Assembly: GCA_029204225.1 (NCBI GenBank)
Contig: CM055098.1
Location: 53,446,054 to 53,510,053 of the forward strand
From: Diphasiastrum complanatum
Taxonomy: Eukaryota > Streptophyta > Lycopodiopsida > Lycopodiales > Lycopodiaceae
Reading direction: 5' to 3'
Length of the DNA stretch: 64,000 bases
The notes beneath the pieces were generated by a model. It saw nothing but the letters and a program-made list of their open reading frames with translations. It was not told the origin of the DNA and did not search any database. Position 1 is the first letter of the stretch; each line of letters begins with the position of its first letter. Below are positions 44,666-57,162 of the stretch, piece after piece. The translations under genes were made by a program, and so were the position numbers.

Positions 44666-47431
44666 GAAGGGTGCCCTTCCACTAGATCTGTTCACTTGGT
44701 TGTTAAGTGCAAACTCGAGAATATCCAAGTAGTTGACCCAATTGGATTGGTCCTAAGCGACATAATTTCGTAAATATTGTTCAATCTATCGATTGACTCG
44801 TTCTGTTTGCCCATCTATCTGAGGGTGATATGCAGTGCTGAAGTTCAGTCCAGTTCCCACAAGGCAAAATAGACAAGTCCAAAACTTTCCGACAAACTTG
44901 GTGTCTCGGTCAGAAATAATCGTTCTAGGCAAGCCATGGTATTTGAAGACACATTTGAAAAATAACCTTGCCACTTCTTCAGCTGTCACTGAACTTTTAG
45001 TTGGTACTAGATGAACTTGCTTTGAAAAGCGGTCAACCACCACATAAATTGAGTCGAAGCCTTGGCACCGTGGTAGTTGAACAATAAAATCCATGCTCAC
45101 CGAATCCCATGGGTATGCTTGTAATGGTAATGGTTGGAGTAGTACTGCTGGAGCTAGCGGTTCCACCTTCAGTTGTTGACATGGCATGTTTGCACATAGG
45201 ATTCAACGTCTGCCCACATACCTGGCCAGTAGAAGCCTCTTTTGAGAAGTCCATACATGCAATTCACCCCTGGATGTCCGGCGGCTAGTATGTCATGATG
45301 TTCTCGCAAGACTTTTTTTCCTCAGGTTGATGTTATCTTGGACATATACTCTGCGTTGTTTATAAACAACCATTTGATCTTTCCAAGTGAAATGTTTATG
45401 AGGCTTTCCCAGCTGGAATTCGATCATTAAGTCCTTCGCCAACGCATCTGCACCATAATTTTTCTTGATCTCTTGGAGTACGCCAGTCACCTGAGTTGTC
45501 ACTGTTGCCATCAAGTGTTTCTGTCTACTTAGTGCGTCCGCCACCACATTGTTCCTTCCCGCCATGCGTACAATGTCTATATTGAATTTTGAGAGAAAGT
45601 TTTGCCATCGCATTTGCTTTGGCGTGAGCATACCTTGGGATGAGAAGTACTTGAGTGATACATTATCAGTGAACGTCTTAAAGGGTTTTCCTGCCACATA
45701 ATGTCTCCAATGCTCCACTGCTTGAACTACTGCGACCATTTCTGTTTCATGAGTTGGCCATCGTCGCTCTACGTCACGCAATTTCTTTGAAAAATATGCA
45801 ACAAGTTTTCCGTCTTGCATCAGCACGGCCCCAATAAACAAAGTTCGACGCGTCTGTATGTATTTCAAAAGGTTTGCTAAAGTCCGGTAAGGCAAGGATG
45901 GGTCCTTGAGTGATCCGTCATTTTAGTTCTTGGAACGCTGCTTCACATTCCAGTGTCCATGTCAGCTTTAGATGAGTCTTGGTCTGCTCCAACAGTGGTG
46001 CCACAATTTTGCTAAATGCCTCAATGAATCTCCTGTAAAAGTTACATAAGCCCACAAAGGATTTGATGCTGTGAACAGTTTTAGGAGCCAGCCAATCCAA
46101 GATAGTCTTGATCTTCAAAGGATCCATCCGAATTCGTCCATAGCCTATAACATGTCCAAGGAAATCAACTTCCTTTACCACAAATTCACATTTTTCTCTT
46201 TTCGCGAACAAGCTGTTCTTCCTCAGTCGTTGGAGGACAGTCCTTAAGTGTTTAATGTTGAGGCTACGACTAAACACCAAGATGTCGTCGATGTACACAA
46301 TGATAAATTCATCTAAGCAGTCTTGAAAAATGTTGTTCATCAACGTGCAAAAAGTGACTAGTGCGTTTGTTAGACCGAACGGCATCACCCTGAATTAGTG
46401 GCTCCCATACAGTGTTCAAAAAGCCGTTTTGTGCTCTCGCCTTTAGCTATTCGAATTTGGTGATATCCAGATCTAAGATCTATTCGGCTAAAATACCTGG
46501 CATGTTTGAGCTGGTCGAACAGGTCATCAATTCTAGGCATGAGATACTTGTTCTTGATGGTACCTTTGTTGAGCATGCAGTAATCCACACACATCCGCAG
46601 TGTCTTGTCCGCCTTTTCCACGAATAGTACAGGGGCTCCAAAAGGAAAAGCACTGGGTCTAATGAATCCTTTGTCTATCAATTCACCAAGTTGTCATTTC
46701 AGTTCCAACAACTCTTCTTGGGACATCCTATAGGGTGCTCGTGAAGTTGGTTCTGTTCCTGGTACCAACTCAATCTTATGGTCCACTGGTCTTCGAGGAG
46801 GTAACTTAGCTGGGAGTTCTTCTGGAAACACATCGCTAAATTCCTCTAGCAAATCTGCCACCTCCTTTGGCAAGTTTTTCTGTTGTGCATTTCTCCCTTC
46901 TGGAACCTCTCTGCAGATACAAAGAAAGCACTTTGACCTTTTCCCTTTCGCCATGCTTTTAATCACAGATGCAACAACCAGATTTTGTTCAATATCGGTG
47001 CCCTTCGCGTTACCTCCAGGCAGAGATTTTGTCATACAGATCTGTCCCTTGTAATCCAAGAGAACCAAGCTTGAGCTCCTGCCCAAAACTGCAATACAAT
47101 GTTCATTTAGCGAGGGAAGGCCCAAAATTACGTCGAAGGCATCCATCTCTAAAACCAAAAAGCTAAGTTTAGCCTTCCATCTCCCAATTTGCACCGGGAT
47201 GTTCAATGTTGCTTTGTCTGCGTCTAGTGCTCCCTTTGTTGTTTCTACCTTGACCATTGATGTTACATTTCTGGTCGGCAAGCTGAACTGTTCCACTACG
47301 CTCCTTGAAATATAGTTATGTGAAGCTCCGGAGTCGATCATGAAATCTGACTTCCTCCCCGCGATCTTTCCGGATAGGAATAATAATCTGGAACCAATCT
47401 TGGGGGTTGCCCCATGGAAGCTCCTTTCCAT
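43979..47431 (-). pseudogene. Family-1 pol, copy B: protease, RT, RNase H, integrase, chromodomain
   Basis: Read from high to low coordinates. The aspartic protease is at 47431-46950, with catalytic FMIDSGASHNYIS and DVILGLPSLN. A linker carries FSDVFPEELPAKLPPRRPVD. The RT N-part is at 46681-46400 and the RT C-part with YIDD at 46388-45918. RNase H is at 45895-45400 (FTDNVSLKYFSSQG, ADALSRQ). The integrase finger is near 45290-45180, the core at 45187-44786 (catalytic MDFIVQ and IISDRDTKF), and the C-part with chromodomain at 44728-43979. Unlike copies A and D, the integrase core is uninterrupted here. Breaks include a 4-bp deletion in the finger near 45186, a frameshift near 45900, a frame change near 46385-46400 and a stop near 44756. 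Gag is absent: only leader sequence lies between the protease and the 5' LTR. Confidence 0.9.
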
Positions 47432-48166
47432 ACTTGTATGTCATGCACCCACAAATGTAAATTCCTCCTTCAACTCTCAACTAGATCAGATCACCTGGAA
47501 GAAGTTAAGCAACTGGGGGTTATTCAGGTCCAAACAAGCACATCACAAACGAACATACCAACCAAAGCAAACACAGAGGATCCCTCTCAAGCCACATTCA
47601 CCTTGACATCGGCCGTAGGACCTTTGCCTAGCCGCGCCCACTCAAATCTATCACAGAATTAGCCCACGGGAAAATCTCCATCCAACCATCCGTGCTTTCA
47701 CATTAAGCAGCACATTGCCTCAGTCACGCCCCACCACTTTTTGGTCGATAGCCCTTATAGCTAAACGATCGGCAACTATCCCGCACCGGCAGCTAACCAC
47801 CTGTGCTTTACACCTGAATTCGAACAGCATCTCTGTATCAATGGTTAACCCGTACAGTTCAAATATGTCACCCCACACCCCACAAGGCATAGAACGTGCT
47901 TTCAACAACCTAATGGCAGCACATTGCCTCATTTGTCCTACGTGCAGACGGCGTTAGGACCAAACCGCAGGAACTGACCGTGCTTACACCTCAAGGGAAA
48001 CACCTTGCCTCATCAAGTCCCCCGTTCTGTCGACCACCCCGACCGTGGACGCACTCGTGCTTACACTGTGGGCAGCACCTTGCGCAACGGTTGTCCTGAA
48101 AAATCCCAAAACGTGGCCATACTTGTGAGACTTGCGTAGCTGACCGGCTAGTCGGCTCGGATACCA
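47432..48166 (-). other. Family-1 leader, copy B, with primer site and hairpin repeats
   Basis: The PBS complement is GGCTCGGATACCA (48154-48166), which reads TGGTATCCGAGCC on the minus strand, one base off the initiator-Met complement. Five GTGCT...AGCAC-type units lie at about 47692, 47804, 47895, 47982 and 48054. The 200 bp next to the protease has no gag-like reading. Confidence 0.75.
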
Positions 48167-48168
48167 CA

Positions 48169-49086
48169 TGGTGCACCGGCGCCTCAAAGGGCGCTGGGAC
48201 TTGAGCGGTTTCCCCAACACGCGCTTAAGTCTAACATTCATCCATCATGCACTTACGTAAAAGCCAACTCAAAAATGTAACAAGCTTAACCATTCAGACT
48301 TAAGAAAACTGGAATCCCATCCAACCCAAAAGCCAACTCAAAATTCGTCTCCAAAAGGTAACCAAAGGCAAAGACAAGCCACACATGAAACCCAAGGCAT
48401 AGTGGTCGCCAAATTGACCAATTGGCATAGTGGCAAGCCCCATGTCGATGAGAGGGACCCTTAGGCGCCAACGACCCAAAAAGGTTGCATTAAGGGTCCT
48501 TCCACTTGGACCAGTCCCGGAGGTGAAACCGAAATGGTAATCATCCCCAAGGATCAACTTTATTAGATTTGGAAGATGTTACATTCATACATAGACTGAC
48601 TGGTCTCGGGGCCACCAACACGTGCTGGGCATTGTGCCTGGCTTGTGCTGGTAGAGGGAGTTGAGAGCTGGCGACTGGATTCCTGGCGCTGGTTGAGCTG
48701 CCCAAGTTTTTGCCTGCCGGACTCCCCCTATGGTTCTGCTGTGATTCGACGCACCCCCTCTGTTCTGAAACATAGTGCTTTCTGGTAAAGCACGCTTTTT
48801 AGGACTTAGTTTTTATTTTGTTGATTAAGCCTGGCAAGCTTGGCAGAATCAGTCTGGCTCTCGGACATGGGTCCCGGGAGCCGTCCCGACGGTAGAATCA
48901 ACTTTTTTTCTGACTAGACCATGACTCGAGCTCCAGAGCTAGCTCATGACTTGTGACTACTTGACTGGCTCACCACAGGTCGGAGGCTCAGTCCTTGACG
49001 TTCTAACTTGCTCTGGGACCTTAGGGAGCGTCACCCCTTAGAGTCTTACAGGGCATGCTGGGCGCACTTGAGTCAGCTTTACAACA
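48169..49086 (-). repeat. Family-1 LTR C
   Basis: 918 bp, TGGTGC...ACAACA. The first bases are mutated from TGTTGC. It serves as the 5' LTR of the element to its left and as the 3' LTR of the internal fragment to its right. Confidence 0.88.
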
Positions 49087-51028
49087 TCCTCCCCTCGTTT
49101 GAAAAAGTTGATGTCCCCATCAGGGCCAGATTAGACCTAGGACGTATGGCATGGGCTTAATTCACCGGCCTTAACAACTTTGAATTAAAAAAAATACATT
49201 GGCAGTAGCACAGGAAAAGTGTAGATAAAGTTCACTTATGTAAAACCGGTGTAAAGCTGCAAGTGATTTATTGACAAACTTAAGAAAGATATCTGAAAGT
49301 TCCTTGAACTTCAGAATGGCCATGAATGTTTATGTAGGAGGCATGCCGCCAGGTAGTGCTTTGTGTGCCGATTTGGAAAAACGGCTATTGCATTGGTTCT
49401 TCTGCAGATAATCTGCTAGTACTTTAGGGGCTCCCTCCTTAAGTTTGTCTTGGTACTCCCAAGAAGCCTCAATAAGTGGAGCCCTTAGCCACTTCACTAG
49501 ATATTCATGTTGAATGCGAGTTCGCTTTCTATGTGTCAATATTTGTTCTGGTACAAGCTGCCTCTTCGTATCATCAAGTGTCGTTGGTGGGTGACGGAGT
49601 TCGTGTTGTTGATCAAATCGCTCATCAACTCAATCTTATGGTCCACTGGTCTTCGAGGAGGTAACTTAGCTGGGAGTTCTTCTGGAAACACATCGCTAAA
49701 TTCCTCTAGCAAATCTGCCACCTCCTTTGGCAAGTTTTTCCAGTTGTGCATTTTTTCCTTCTGGAACCTCTCTGCAGATACAAAGAAAGCACTTTGACCT
49801 TTTTCCTTTCGCCATGCTTTTAATCACAAATGCAACAACCAGATTTTGTTCAATATCGGTGCCCTTCGCGTTCCCTCCAGGCAGAGCTTTTGTCGTACAG
49901 ATCTGTCCCTTGTAATCCAAGAGAACCAAGTTTGAGCTCCTACCCAAAACTGCGATACAATGTTCATTTAGCCAGGGAAGGCCCAGAATTACATCGAAGT
50001 CATCCATCTCTAAAATCAAAAAGCTAAGTTTAGCCTTCCATCTCCCAATTTGCACCGGGATGTTCAATGTTGCCTTGTCTATGTCCAGTGCTCCCTTTGT
50101 TGTTTCTACCTTGAGCGTTGATGTTACATTTCTGGTCGGCAAGCTGAACTATTCCACTACGCTCCTTGAAATATAGTTATGTGAAGCTCCAGATTCGATC
50201 ATGAAATCTGACTTCCTCCCCGCGATCTTTCGGGATAGGAATAATAATCTCGAACTAATCTTAGAGGTTGCCCCATGGAAGCTCCTTTCCATACTTGTAT
50301 GTCGTCCAGCCACAAATGTAAATTCTTCCTTCAACTCCCAACTAGATCAGATCACCTGGAGGAAGTTAAGCAGCCAGGGGTTATTCAGGTCCAAACAAGC
50401 ACACCACAAACGAACATACCAACCAAAGCAAACACAAAGGATCCCTCTCAAGCCACATTCCCCTTGAGACCGGACGTAGGACCTTTGCCTAGCCGCGCCC
50501 ACTCAAATCTATCACAGAATTAACCCAGGGGAAAACATCCATCCAACCATCCGTGCTTTCACCATTAAGCAGCACATTGTCTCAATCACGCCCCACCACT
50601 TTTTGGTCGATAGCCCTTATAACTAAACGATTTGCAGCTATCCCGCACCGGCAGCTAACCACCCATGCTTGACACCCGAATTTGAACAGCATCTGTATGA
50701 ATGGTTAACCCGAACAGTTCGAATATGTCACCCCGCACCCTACAAGGCACAGACCGTGCTTTCACCAACCTAATGGCAGCACATTTCCTCATCTGTCCTA
50801 CGTGCAGATGGCGCCAAGCCCGAACCAGGGGAACTGACCGTGCTTACACCTCAAGGGCAGCACCTTGCCTCATCAAGTCCCCCGTTCTACCGACCACCCC
50901 GACCGTGGACGCACCCGTGCTTACACTGTGGGCAGCCCCTTGCGCAACGGTTGTCCTGACAAATCCCAAAACGTGGCCATCCCTGTGAGACTTGCGTAGC
51001 TGACCGGCTAGTCGGCTCGGATACCACA
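49087..51028 (-). pseudogene. Family-1 internal deletion derivative (C-D)
   Basis: Contains the polypurine tract, the pol end with chromodomain (49539-49330), then a junction near 49626 (GCTCATC/AACTCAATC) directly to the protease-RT linker. The protease follows: 50334-50149 has a variant active site MIESGASHNYIS, in which Asp is replaced by Glu, and 50142-49696 has DVILGLPWLN. The leader with hairpin repeats runs 50500-51000 and the PBS complement is at 51014-51026. RT, RNase H and most of integrase, about 3.2 kb, are missing. It cannot make its own RT. Confidence 0.85.
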
Positions 51029-51945
51029 TGTTGCACCGGCGTCACAAAGGGCACTGGGACTTGAGCAGTTTCCCCAACATGTGCTTAAGTCTAACATTCA
51101 TCCATCATGCACTTATGTAAAAGCCAACTCAGAAACGTAACAAACTTAACCATTCAGACTTAAGAAAACTAGAATCCCAACCAACTCGAAAGCTAACTCA
51201 GAATCCGTCCCCAAAAGGTAACCAAAGGCAAAGACAAGCCACACATGAAACCCAAGGCATAGTGGTCGCTAAATTGACCAATTGGCATAGTGGCAAGCCC
51301 CATGTCGATGAGAGGGACCCTTAGGCGCCAGTGACACATAAAGGTTGTAGTAAGGGTCCTTCCACTTGGACCAGTCCCGGAGGCGAAACCGAAATGGTAA
51401 TCATCCCCAAGGATCAACTTTATTAGATTTGGAAGAGGTTACATTCATACATAGACTGACCGGTCTCGGGGCCACCAACACGTGCTGGCATTGTGCCTGG
51501 CTTGTGCTGGTAGAGGGAGCTAAGACCTGGCGACTCAATTTCTGGCACTGGTTGAGCTTGCCAAGTTTTTGTTTGCCGGATTCCCCCTATAGTTTTGTTG
51601 TGATTTGGCGCACCCCCTCTGTTCTGAAACATAGTGCCCTCTAGTAAAGCACGCTTTTTGGGACTTAGTTTTTATTTTCCTGATTAAGCCTGGCAAGCCT
51701 GGCAGAATCAGTCTGGCTCTCGGACACGGGTCCCGGGAGCCGTCCCGGCGGCAGAATCAACTTGCTTGCTGACTAGGCCATGACTCGAGCTCCAGAGCTA
51801 GCTCATGACTTGTGACTACTTGACTGGCTCACTACAGGTTGGAGGCTCAGTTCTTGACGTTCTAACTTGCTCTGGGACCTTAGGGTGTGTCACCCCTTAG
51901 AGTCTTACAGGGCATGCTGGGTGCACCTGAGTCAGCTTTACAACA
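51029..51945 (-). repeat. Family-1 LTR D
   Basis: 917 bp, TGTTGC...CAACA. It shares diagnostic variants with LTR E. Confidence 0.9.
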
Positions 51946-52188
51946 TCCTCCCCTCGTTTGAAAAAGCTGATGTCCTCATTAGGGCCAAACTAGACCTAGG
52001 ACGTATGGCACGGGCTTAATTCACTGGCCTTAACAACTTTGAATTAAAAAAAATACATTGGCAGTAGCACAGGAAAAGTGTAGATAAATTTCACTTACGC
52101 AAAACCGGTGTAAAGTTGCAAGTGATTTATTGACAAACTTAAGAAAGATACTTGGAAGTTCCTTGAACTTCAGAATGGCCATGAATGT

Positions 52189-55100
52189 TTATGTAGGAGG
52201 CATGCTGCCAGGTAGTGCTTTTTGTGCCGATATGGGGAAACGGCTATTGCGTTGGTTGTTTTGTAGATAATCTACTAGTACTTCAGGGGCTCCCTCCTTA
52301 ATTTTGTCTTCGTACTTTGAAGAAGCCTCAAAAAGTGGAGCCCGTAGCCACTTCACTAGATATTCACGTTGAACGCCAATTCGCTTTCTATGTGTCAATA
52401 TTTGTTCTGGTACAAGCTGCCTCTTCGTATCATCAAGTGTCGTTGGTGGGTGACGAAGTTCATGTTGCCGGTCAAATCGCTCATCTCGTTTGTACCGTTT
52501 GAGTAATGAGATATGAAACATATTGTGTATATCCAAGCTAGATGGCAGGGCCAATCGGTAAGCCACTGGGTTGATCTTCTTGGTGACATAATATGGTCTT
52601 GCATAAGGTCAAACGAACTTATGAGAGAAACCTTTTGGTAACGCAATGTTCTTTGTGTTCAGCCATACTTGATCACCTTCCTCAAATTCGAGTTCTCGTC
52701 GATGTGGTTTTACGTCAGCTGCCATACTCCTTTGTGACCGCTCTAAAAATGACTTCACACCTCTGTCAACTTTGTGTGCCACTCATTGATGAATTCCTCC
52801 ACAGTGGGTACTGGTGTTTCCTGCACGCCTGTAAGAAAAGAGCTTGGAACAATCGGTAGCCGACCATTGCTTATCTCGAAGGGTGCCCTTCCAGTAGATC
52901 TGTTCACTTGGTTGTTATGTGCAAACTCGAGAATATCCAAGTAGTTGACCCAATCGGATTGGTCCCAAGCGACATAGTTTCGTAAATATTGTTGAATCTG
53001 TCTATTGACTCGTTCCGGTTGCCCATCTGTCAGAGGGTGATCTATAGTGCTAAAATTCAGTCCAGTTCCCATGAGGTGAAATAGACAAGTCCAAAACTTC
53101 TCGACGAACTTGGTGTCTCGGTCAGAAATAATCGTTCTAGGCAGTCACTGAACTTTTAGTTGGTACCAGATGAACTTGCTTTGAAAAGCGGTCAACCATC
53201 ACATAAATTGAGTCGAAGCCTTGGCACCGTGGTAGTTGAACAATAAAATCCATGCTCACCAAATCTCATGGGTATGCTGGTACTGGTAATGGTTGGAGTA
53301 GTCCTGTTGGAGCTAGCGGTTCCACCTTCACTTGTTGACATGTCGGACATGTTTGCACAAAGGATTCAACGTCTGCCCACATACCTGGCCAATAAAAGCC
53401 TCTTTTGAGAAGTTCATACATGCGATTCACCCTTGGATGTCTGTCGGCTAGTACATCATGATGTTCTCGCAAGACTTTCTTCCTCAGGTTGATGTTGTCT
53501 GGGACATATACTCTACGTTGTTTATAAACAACCATTTGATCTTTCCAAGTGAAATGTTTATGAGGCTTTCCCAGCTGGAATTCGATCATTAAGTCCTTCG
53601 CCAACGCATCTGGACCATAATTCTCTCTGATTTCTTGGAGTAGGCCAGTCACCTGAGTTGTCACCGTTGCCATCAAGTGTTCCTGTCTACTTAGTGCGTC
53701 TGCCACATTGTTCTTTCCCGCTGTGTGTACAATGTCTATATTGAATTTTGAAAGAAATTTTTGCCATCACATTTGCTTTGGCATGAGCATACCTTGGGAT
53801 GAGAAGTACTTGAGTGATACATTATCAGTGAACGCCTTAAAGGTTGCCACATAATGTCTCCAATGCTCCACTGCTTGAACTACTACGACAATTTATTTTT
53901 CATGAGTTGGCGATCGTCGCTCTACGTCACTCAATTTCTTTGAAAAATATGCAACATGTTTTCTGTCTTGCATCAGCACGGCCCCAATAGCAAAGTTCGA
54001 CGCGTCTGTATGTATTTCAAAAGGTTTGCTAAAGTCCGGTAAGGCAAGGATGGGTTCTTGAGTGATCTGTCATTTTAGTTCTTGGAACGCTGCTTCACAT
54101 TCCGGTGTCCATGTCATCTTCAGATGAGTCTTGGTCTGATCCAACAGTGGTGCCACAATTTTGCTAAATGCCTCAATGAATCTCCTATAAAAGTTACATA
54201 AGCCCACAAAGGATTTGATGCCGTGAACAGTTTTAGGAGCCAGCCAATCCAAGATAGTCTTGATCTTCTTAGGATCCATCCAAATTCGTCCGTAGCCTAT
54301 AACATGTCCAAGGAAATCAACTTCCTCTACCACAAATTCACATTTTTCTCTTTTCGCGAACAAGCTGTTCTTCCTCAGTCGTTGGAGGACAGTCCTTAAA
54401 TGTTTAATGTGATCTTTGAGGCTACGACTAAACACCAAGATGTCGTCAATGTACACAATGACAAATTCATCTAAGCAGTCTTGAAAAATGTTGTTCATCA
54501 ACGTGCAAAAAGTGGCTGGTTCTTTTGTTAGACCGAACGACATCACCTTGAATTCGTGTCCCCCATACCATGTTCAAAAAGCCATTTTGTGCTCATCGCC
54601 TTTAGCTATTCGAATTTGGTAATATCCAGATCTAAGATCTATTCGGCTAAAATATCTGGCGTGTTTGAGCTGGTCGAACAGGTCATCAATTCTAGGCATG
54701 TGATACTTGTTCTTGATGGTACCTTTGTTGAGCATGCGGTAATCCACACTCTTCTTGGGACATCCTATAGGGTGCTCGTGAAGTTGGTTCTGTTCCTGGT
54801 ACCAACTCAATCATATGGTCCACTAGTCTTTGAGGAGGTAACTTAGTTGGGAGTTCTTCTGGAAACACATCGCTAAATTCCTCTAGCAAATCTGCCACCT
54901 CCTTTGGCAAGTTTTTCTGTTGTGCGTTTTTCCCTTCTAGAACCTCTCTGCAGATACAAAGAAAGCACTTTGACCTTTTCCCTTTCGCCATGCTTTTAAT
55001 CACAGATGTAACAACCAGATTTTGTTCAATATTGCCCTTCGCCTCCAGGCAGAGCTTTTGTCATACAGATTTGTCCCTTGTAATCCAAGAGAACCAAGTT

Positions 55101-55498
55101 TGAGCTCCTACCCAAAACTGTAATACAATGTTCATTTAGCGAGGGACCAAAATTACATCGAAGGCATCCATCTGTAAAATCAAAAAGCTAAGTTTAGCCT
55201 TCCATCTCCCAATTTGCACCGGGATGCCCAATGTTGCTTTGTCTTCGTCCAGTGCTTCCTTTGTTGTTTCTACCTTGAGCGTTGATGTTACATTTCTGGT
55301 CGGCAAGCTGAACTGTTCCACTATGCTCCTTGAAATATAGTTATGTGAAGCTTCGGAGTCGATCATGAAATCTGACTTCCTCCTCGCGATCTTTCTGGAT
55401 AGGAATACTAATCTCGAACCAATCTTGGGGGTTGCCCCATGGAAGCTCCTTTCCATACTTGTATGTCGTCCAGCCACAAATGTAAATTCCTCCTTCAA
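52189..55498 (-). pseudogene. Family-1 pol, copy D, several deletions
   Basis: Order as in copy B. The protease is at 55498-55136 and its active site reads MIDSEASHNYIS, so the catalytic DSG is DSE. The protease C-part and linker are at 55003-54692, and RT at 54810-54070 contains YIDD. RNase H is near 54070-53700 with stops, the integrase finger at 53706-53266, and the integrase end with chromodomain at 53072-52189. About 140 bp of RT is deleted near 54750 between short ACT matches. The 53-bp integrase-core deletion seen in copy A recurs near 53142. Gag is absent. Confidence 0.88.
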
Positions 55499-56192
55499 CT
55501 CCCAATTGGATCAGATCACTTGGCAGAAGTTAAGCAACCAGGGGTTATTCAGGTCCAAACAAGCACACCACAAACGAACATACCAACCAAAGCAAACACA
55601 GAGGATCCCTCTCAAGCCACATTCCCCTTGAGACCGGACGTAGGACCGTTGCCCAGCCGCGCCCACTCAAATCTATCACAAAATTAGCCCACGGGAAAAC
55701 ATCCATCCAACCATCCGTGCTTTCACCATTAAGCAGTACATTGCCTCAGTCACGCCCCACCACTTTTTGGTCGATAGCCCTTATAGCTAAACGATCGGCA
55801 ACTATCCCGCACCGGCAGCTAACCACCCGTGCTTTACACCCAAATTCGAGCAGCATCTCTATATGAATAGTTAACCCGTACAGTTCGAATATGTCACCCC
55901 GCACCCCACAAGGCACAGACCGTGATTTCACCATCCTAATGGCAGCACATTTTCACATCTGTCCTACGTGCAGACGACGCCAGGCCCGAACCGCGGGAAC
56001 TGACCGTGCTTACACCTCAAGGGCAGCACCTTGACTCATCAAGTCCCCCATTCTGTCGACCACCCCAACCGTGGACGCACCCGTGCTTACACTGTGGGCA
56101 GCACCTTGCGCAACGGTTGTCCTGACAAATCCCAAAACGTGGCCATCCCTATGAGACTTGCGGAGCTGACCGGCTAGTCGGCTCTGATACCA
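55499..56192 (-). other. Family-1 leader, copy D, with perfect primer site
   Basis: The PBS complement GGCTCTGATACCA (56180-56192) reads TGGTATCAGAGCC on the minus strand, a perfect 13-base match to the usual initiator-Met primer site. The hairpin units (GTGCT/AGCAC type) are at about 55717, 55830, 55985 and 56081. No gag reading lies between here and the protease. Confidence 0.78.
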
Positions 56193-56194
56193 CA

Positions 56195-57112
56195 TGTTGC
56201 GTCGGCGTCTCAAAGGGCGCTGGGACTTGAGCGGTTTTCCGAACACGTGCTTAAGTCTAACATTCATCCATCATGCACTTACGTAAAAGCCAACTCAGAA
56301 ACGTAACAAGCTTAACCATTCAGACTTAAGAAAACTGGAATCCCATCCAACCCGAAAGCCAACTCAGAATCTGTCCCCAAAAGGTAACCAAAGGCAAAGA
56401 CAAGCCACACATGAAACCCAAGGCATAATGGTCGCCAAATTGACCAATTGGCATAGCGGCAAGCCCCATGTCGATGAGAGGGTCTCTTAGGCGCCAGCGA
56501 CGCAAAAAGGCTATAGTAAGGGTCCTTCCACTTGGACCAGTCCCGGAGGCGAAACCGAAATGGTAATCATCCCCAAGGATCAACTTTATTAGATTTGGAA
56601 GAGGTTACATTCATACATAGACTGACCGGTCTCGGGGCCACCAACACGTGCTGGGCATTGTGCCTGGCTCGTGCTGGTAGAGGGAGCTAAGACCTGGCGA
56701 CTCAATTTCTGGCACTGGTTGAGCTGGCCAAGTTTTTGTTTGTCGGATTCCCCCTATAGTTTTGTTGTGATTTGGCGCACCCCCTCTGTTCTGAAACATA
56801 GTGCCCTCTAGTAAAGCACGCTTTTTGGGACTTAGTTTTTATTTTCCTGATTAAGCCTGGCAAGCCTGGCAGAATCAGTCTGGCTCTCGGACACGGGTCC
56901 CGGGAGTCGTCCCGGCGGCAGAATCAACTTGCTTGCTGACTAGGCTTTGACTCGAGCTCCAGAGCTAGCTCATGACTTGTGACTACTTGACTGGCTCACC
57001 ACAGGTCGGAGGCTCAGTCCCTGATGTTCTAACTTGCTCTGGGACCTTAGGGAGCATCACCCCTTAGAGTCTTATAGGCCATGCTGGGTGCACCTGAGTC
57101 AGCTTTACAACA
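56195..57112 (-). repeat. Family-1 LTR E
   Basis: 918 bp, TGTTGCG...CAACA. It is the 5' LTR of copy D. It is joined at 57113 directly to a family-2 leader. Confidence 0.9.
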
Positions 57113-57162
57113 ATTTCCGTGAGATCCGCATAGCTGACCGGCCAGTCGGCTCTGATACCACA
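57113..57162 (-). other. Family-2 leader start with primer site
   Basis: On the minus strand this is the first 50 bases after a family-2 5' LTR. It contains TGGTATCAGAGCC (57148-57160) and ends GGAAAT, matching 37630-37679. It is cut off by the family-1 array. Confidence 0.85.

Larger units (their letters stand above)
41822..57112 (-). mobile_element. Chained family-1 chromovirus array: four LTRs, three internal domains
   Basis: The order on the plus strand is LTR B (41822-43023), internal (43024-48168), LTR C (48169-49086), internal (49087-51028), LTR D (51029-51945), internal (51946-56194) and LTR E (56195-57112). All point the same way. Each internal domain keeps a polypurine tract on its left and an initiator-Met primer site on its right, so every neighbouring LTR pair looks like one element, yet the middle LTRs are shared. 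LTRs B and C share variants (GTTGAGACCTGG-type) and D and E share others (GAGCTAAGACCTGG). I see no target-site duplication: GTGAT precedes and ATTTC follows the array. Confidence 0.85.

Noticed and set aside
47414-47662. An 82-codon plus-strand frame conserved at 47414, 50275 and 55439 opposite the family-1 protease
   Set aside because: The copies are recent relatives, so any chance frame is conserved. It has no domain, and most of it lies antisense to the leader.
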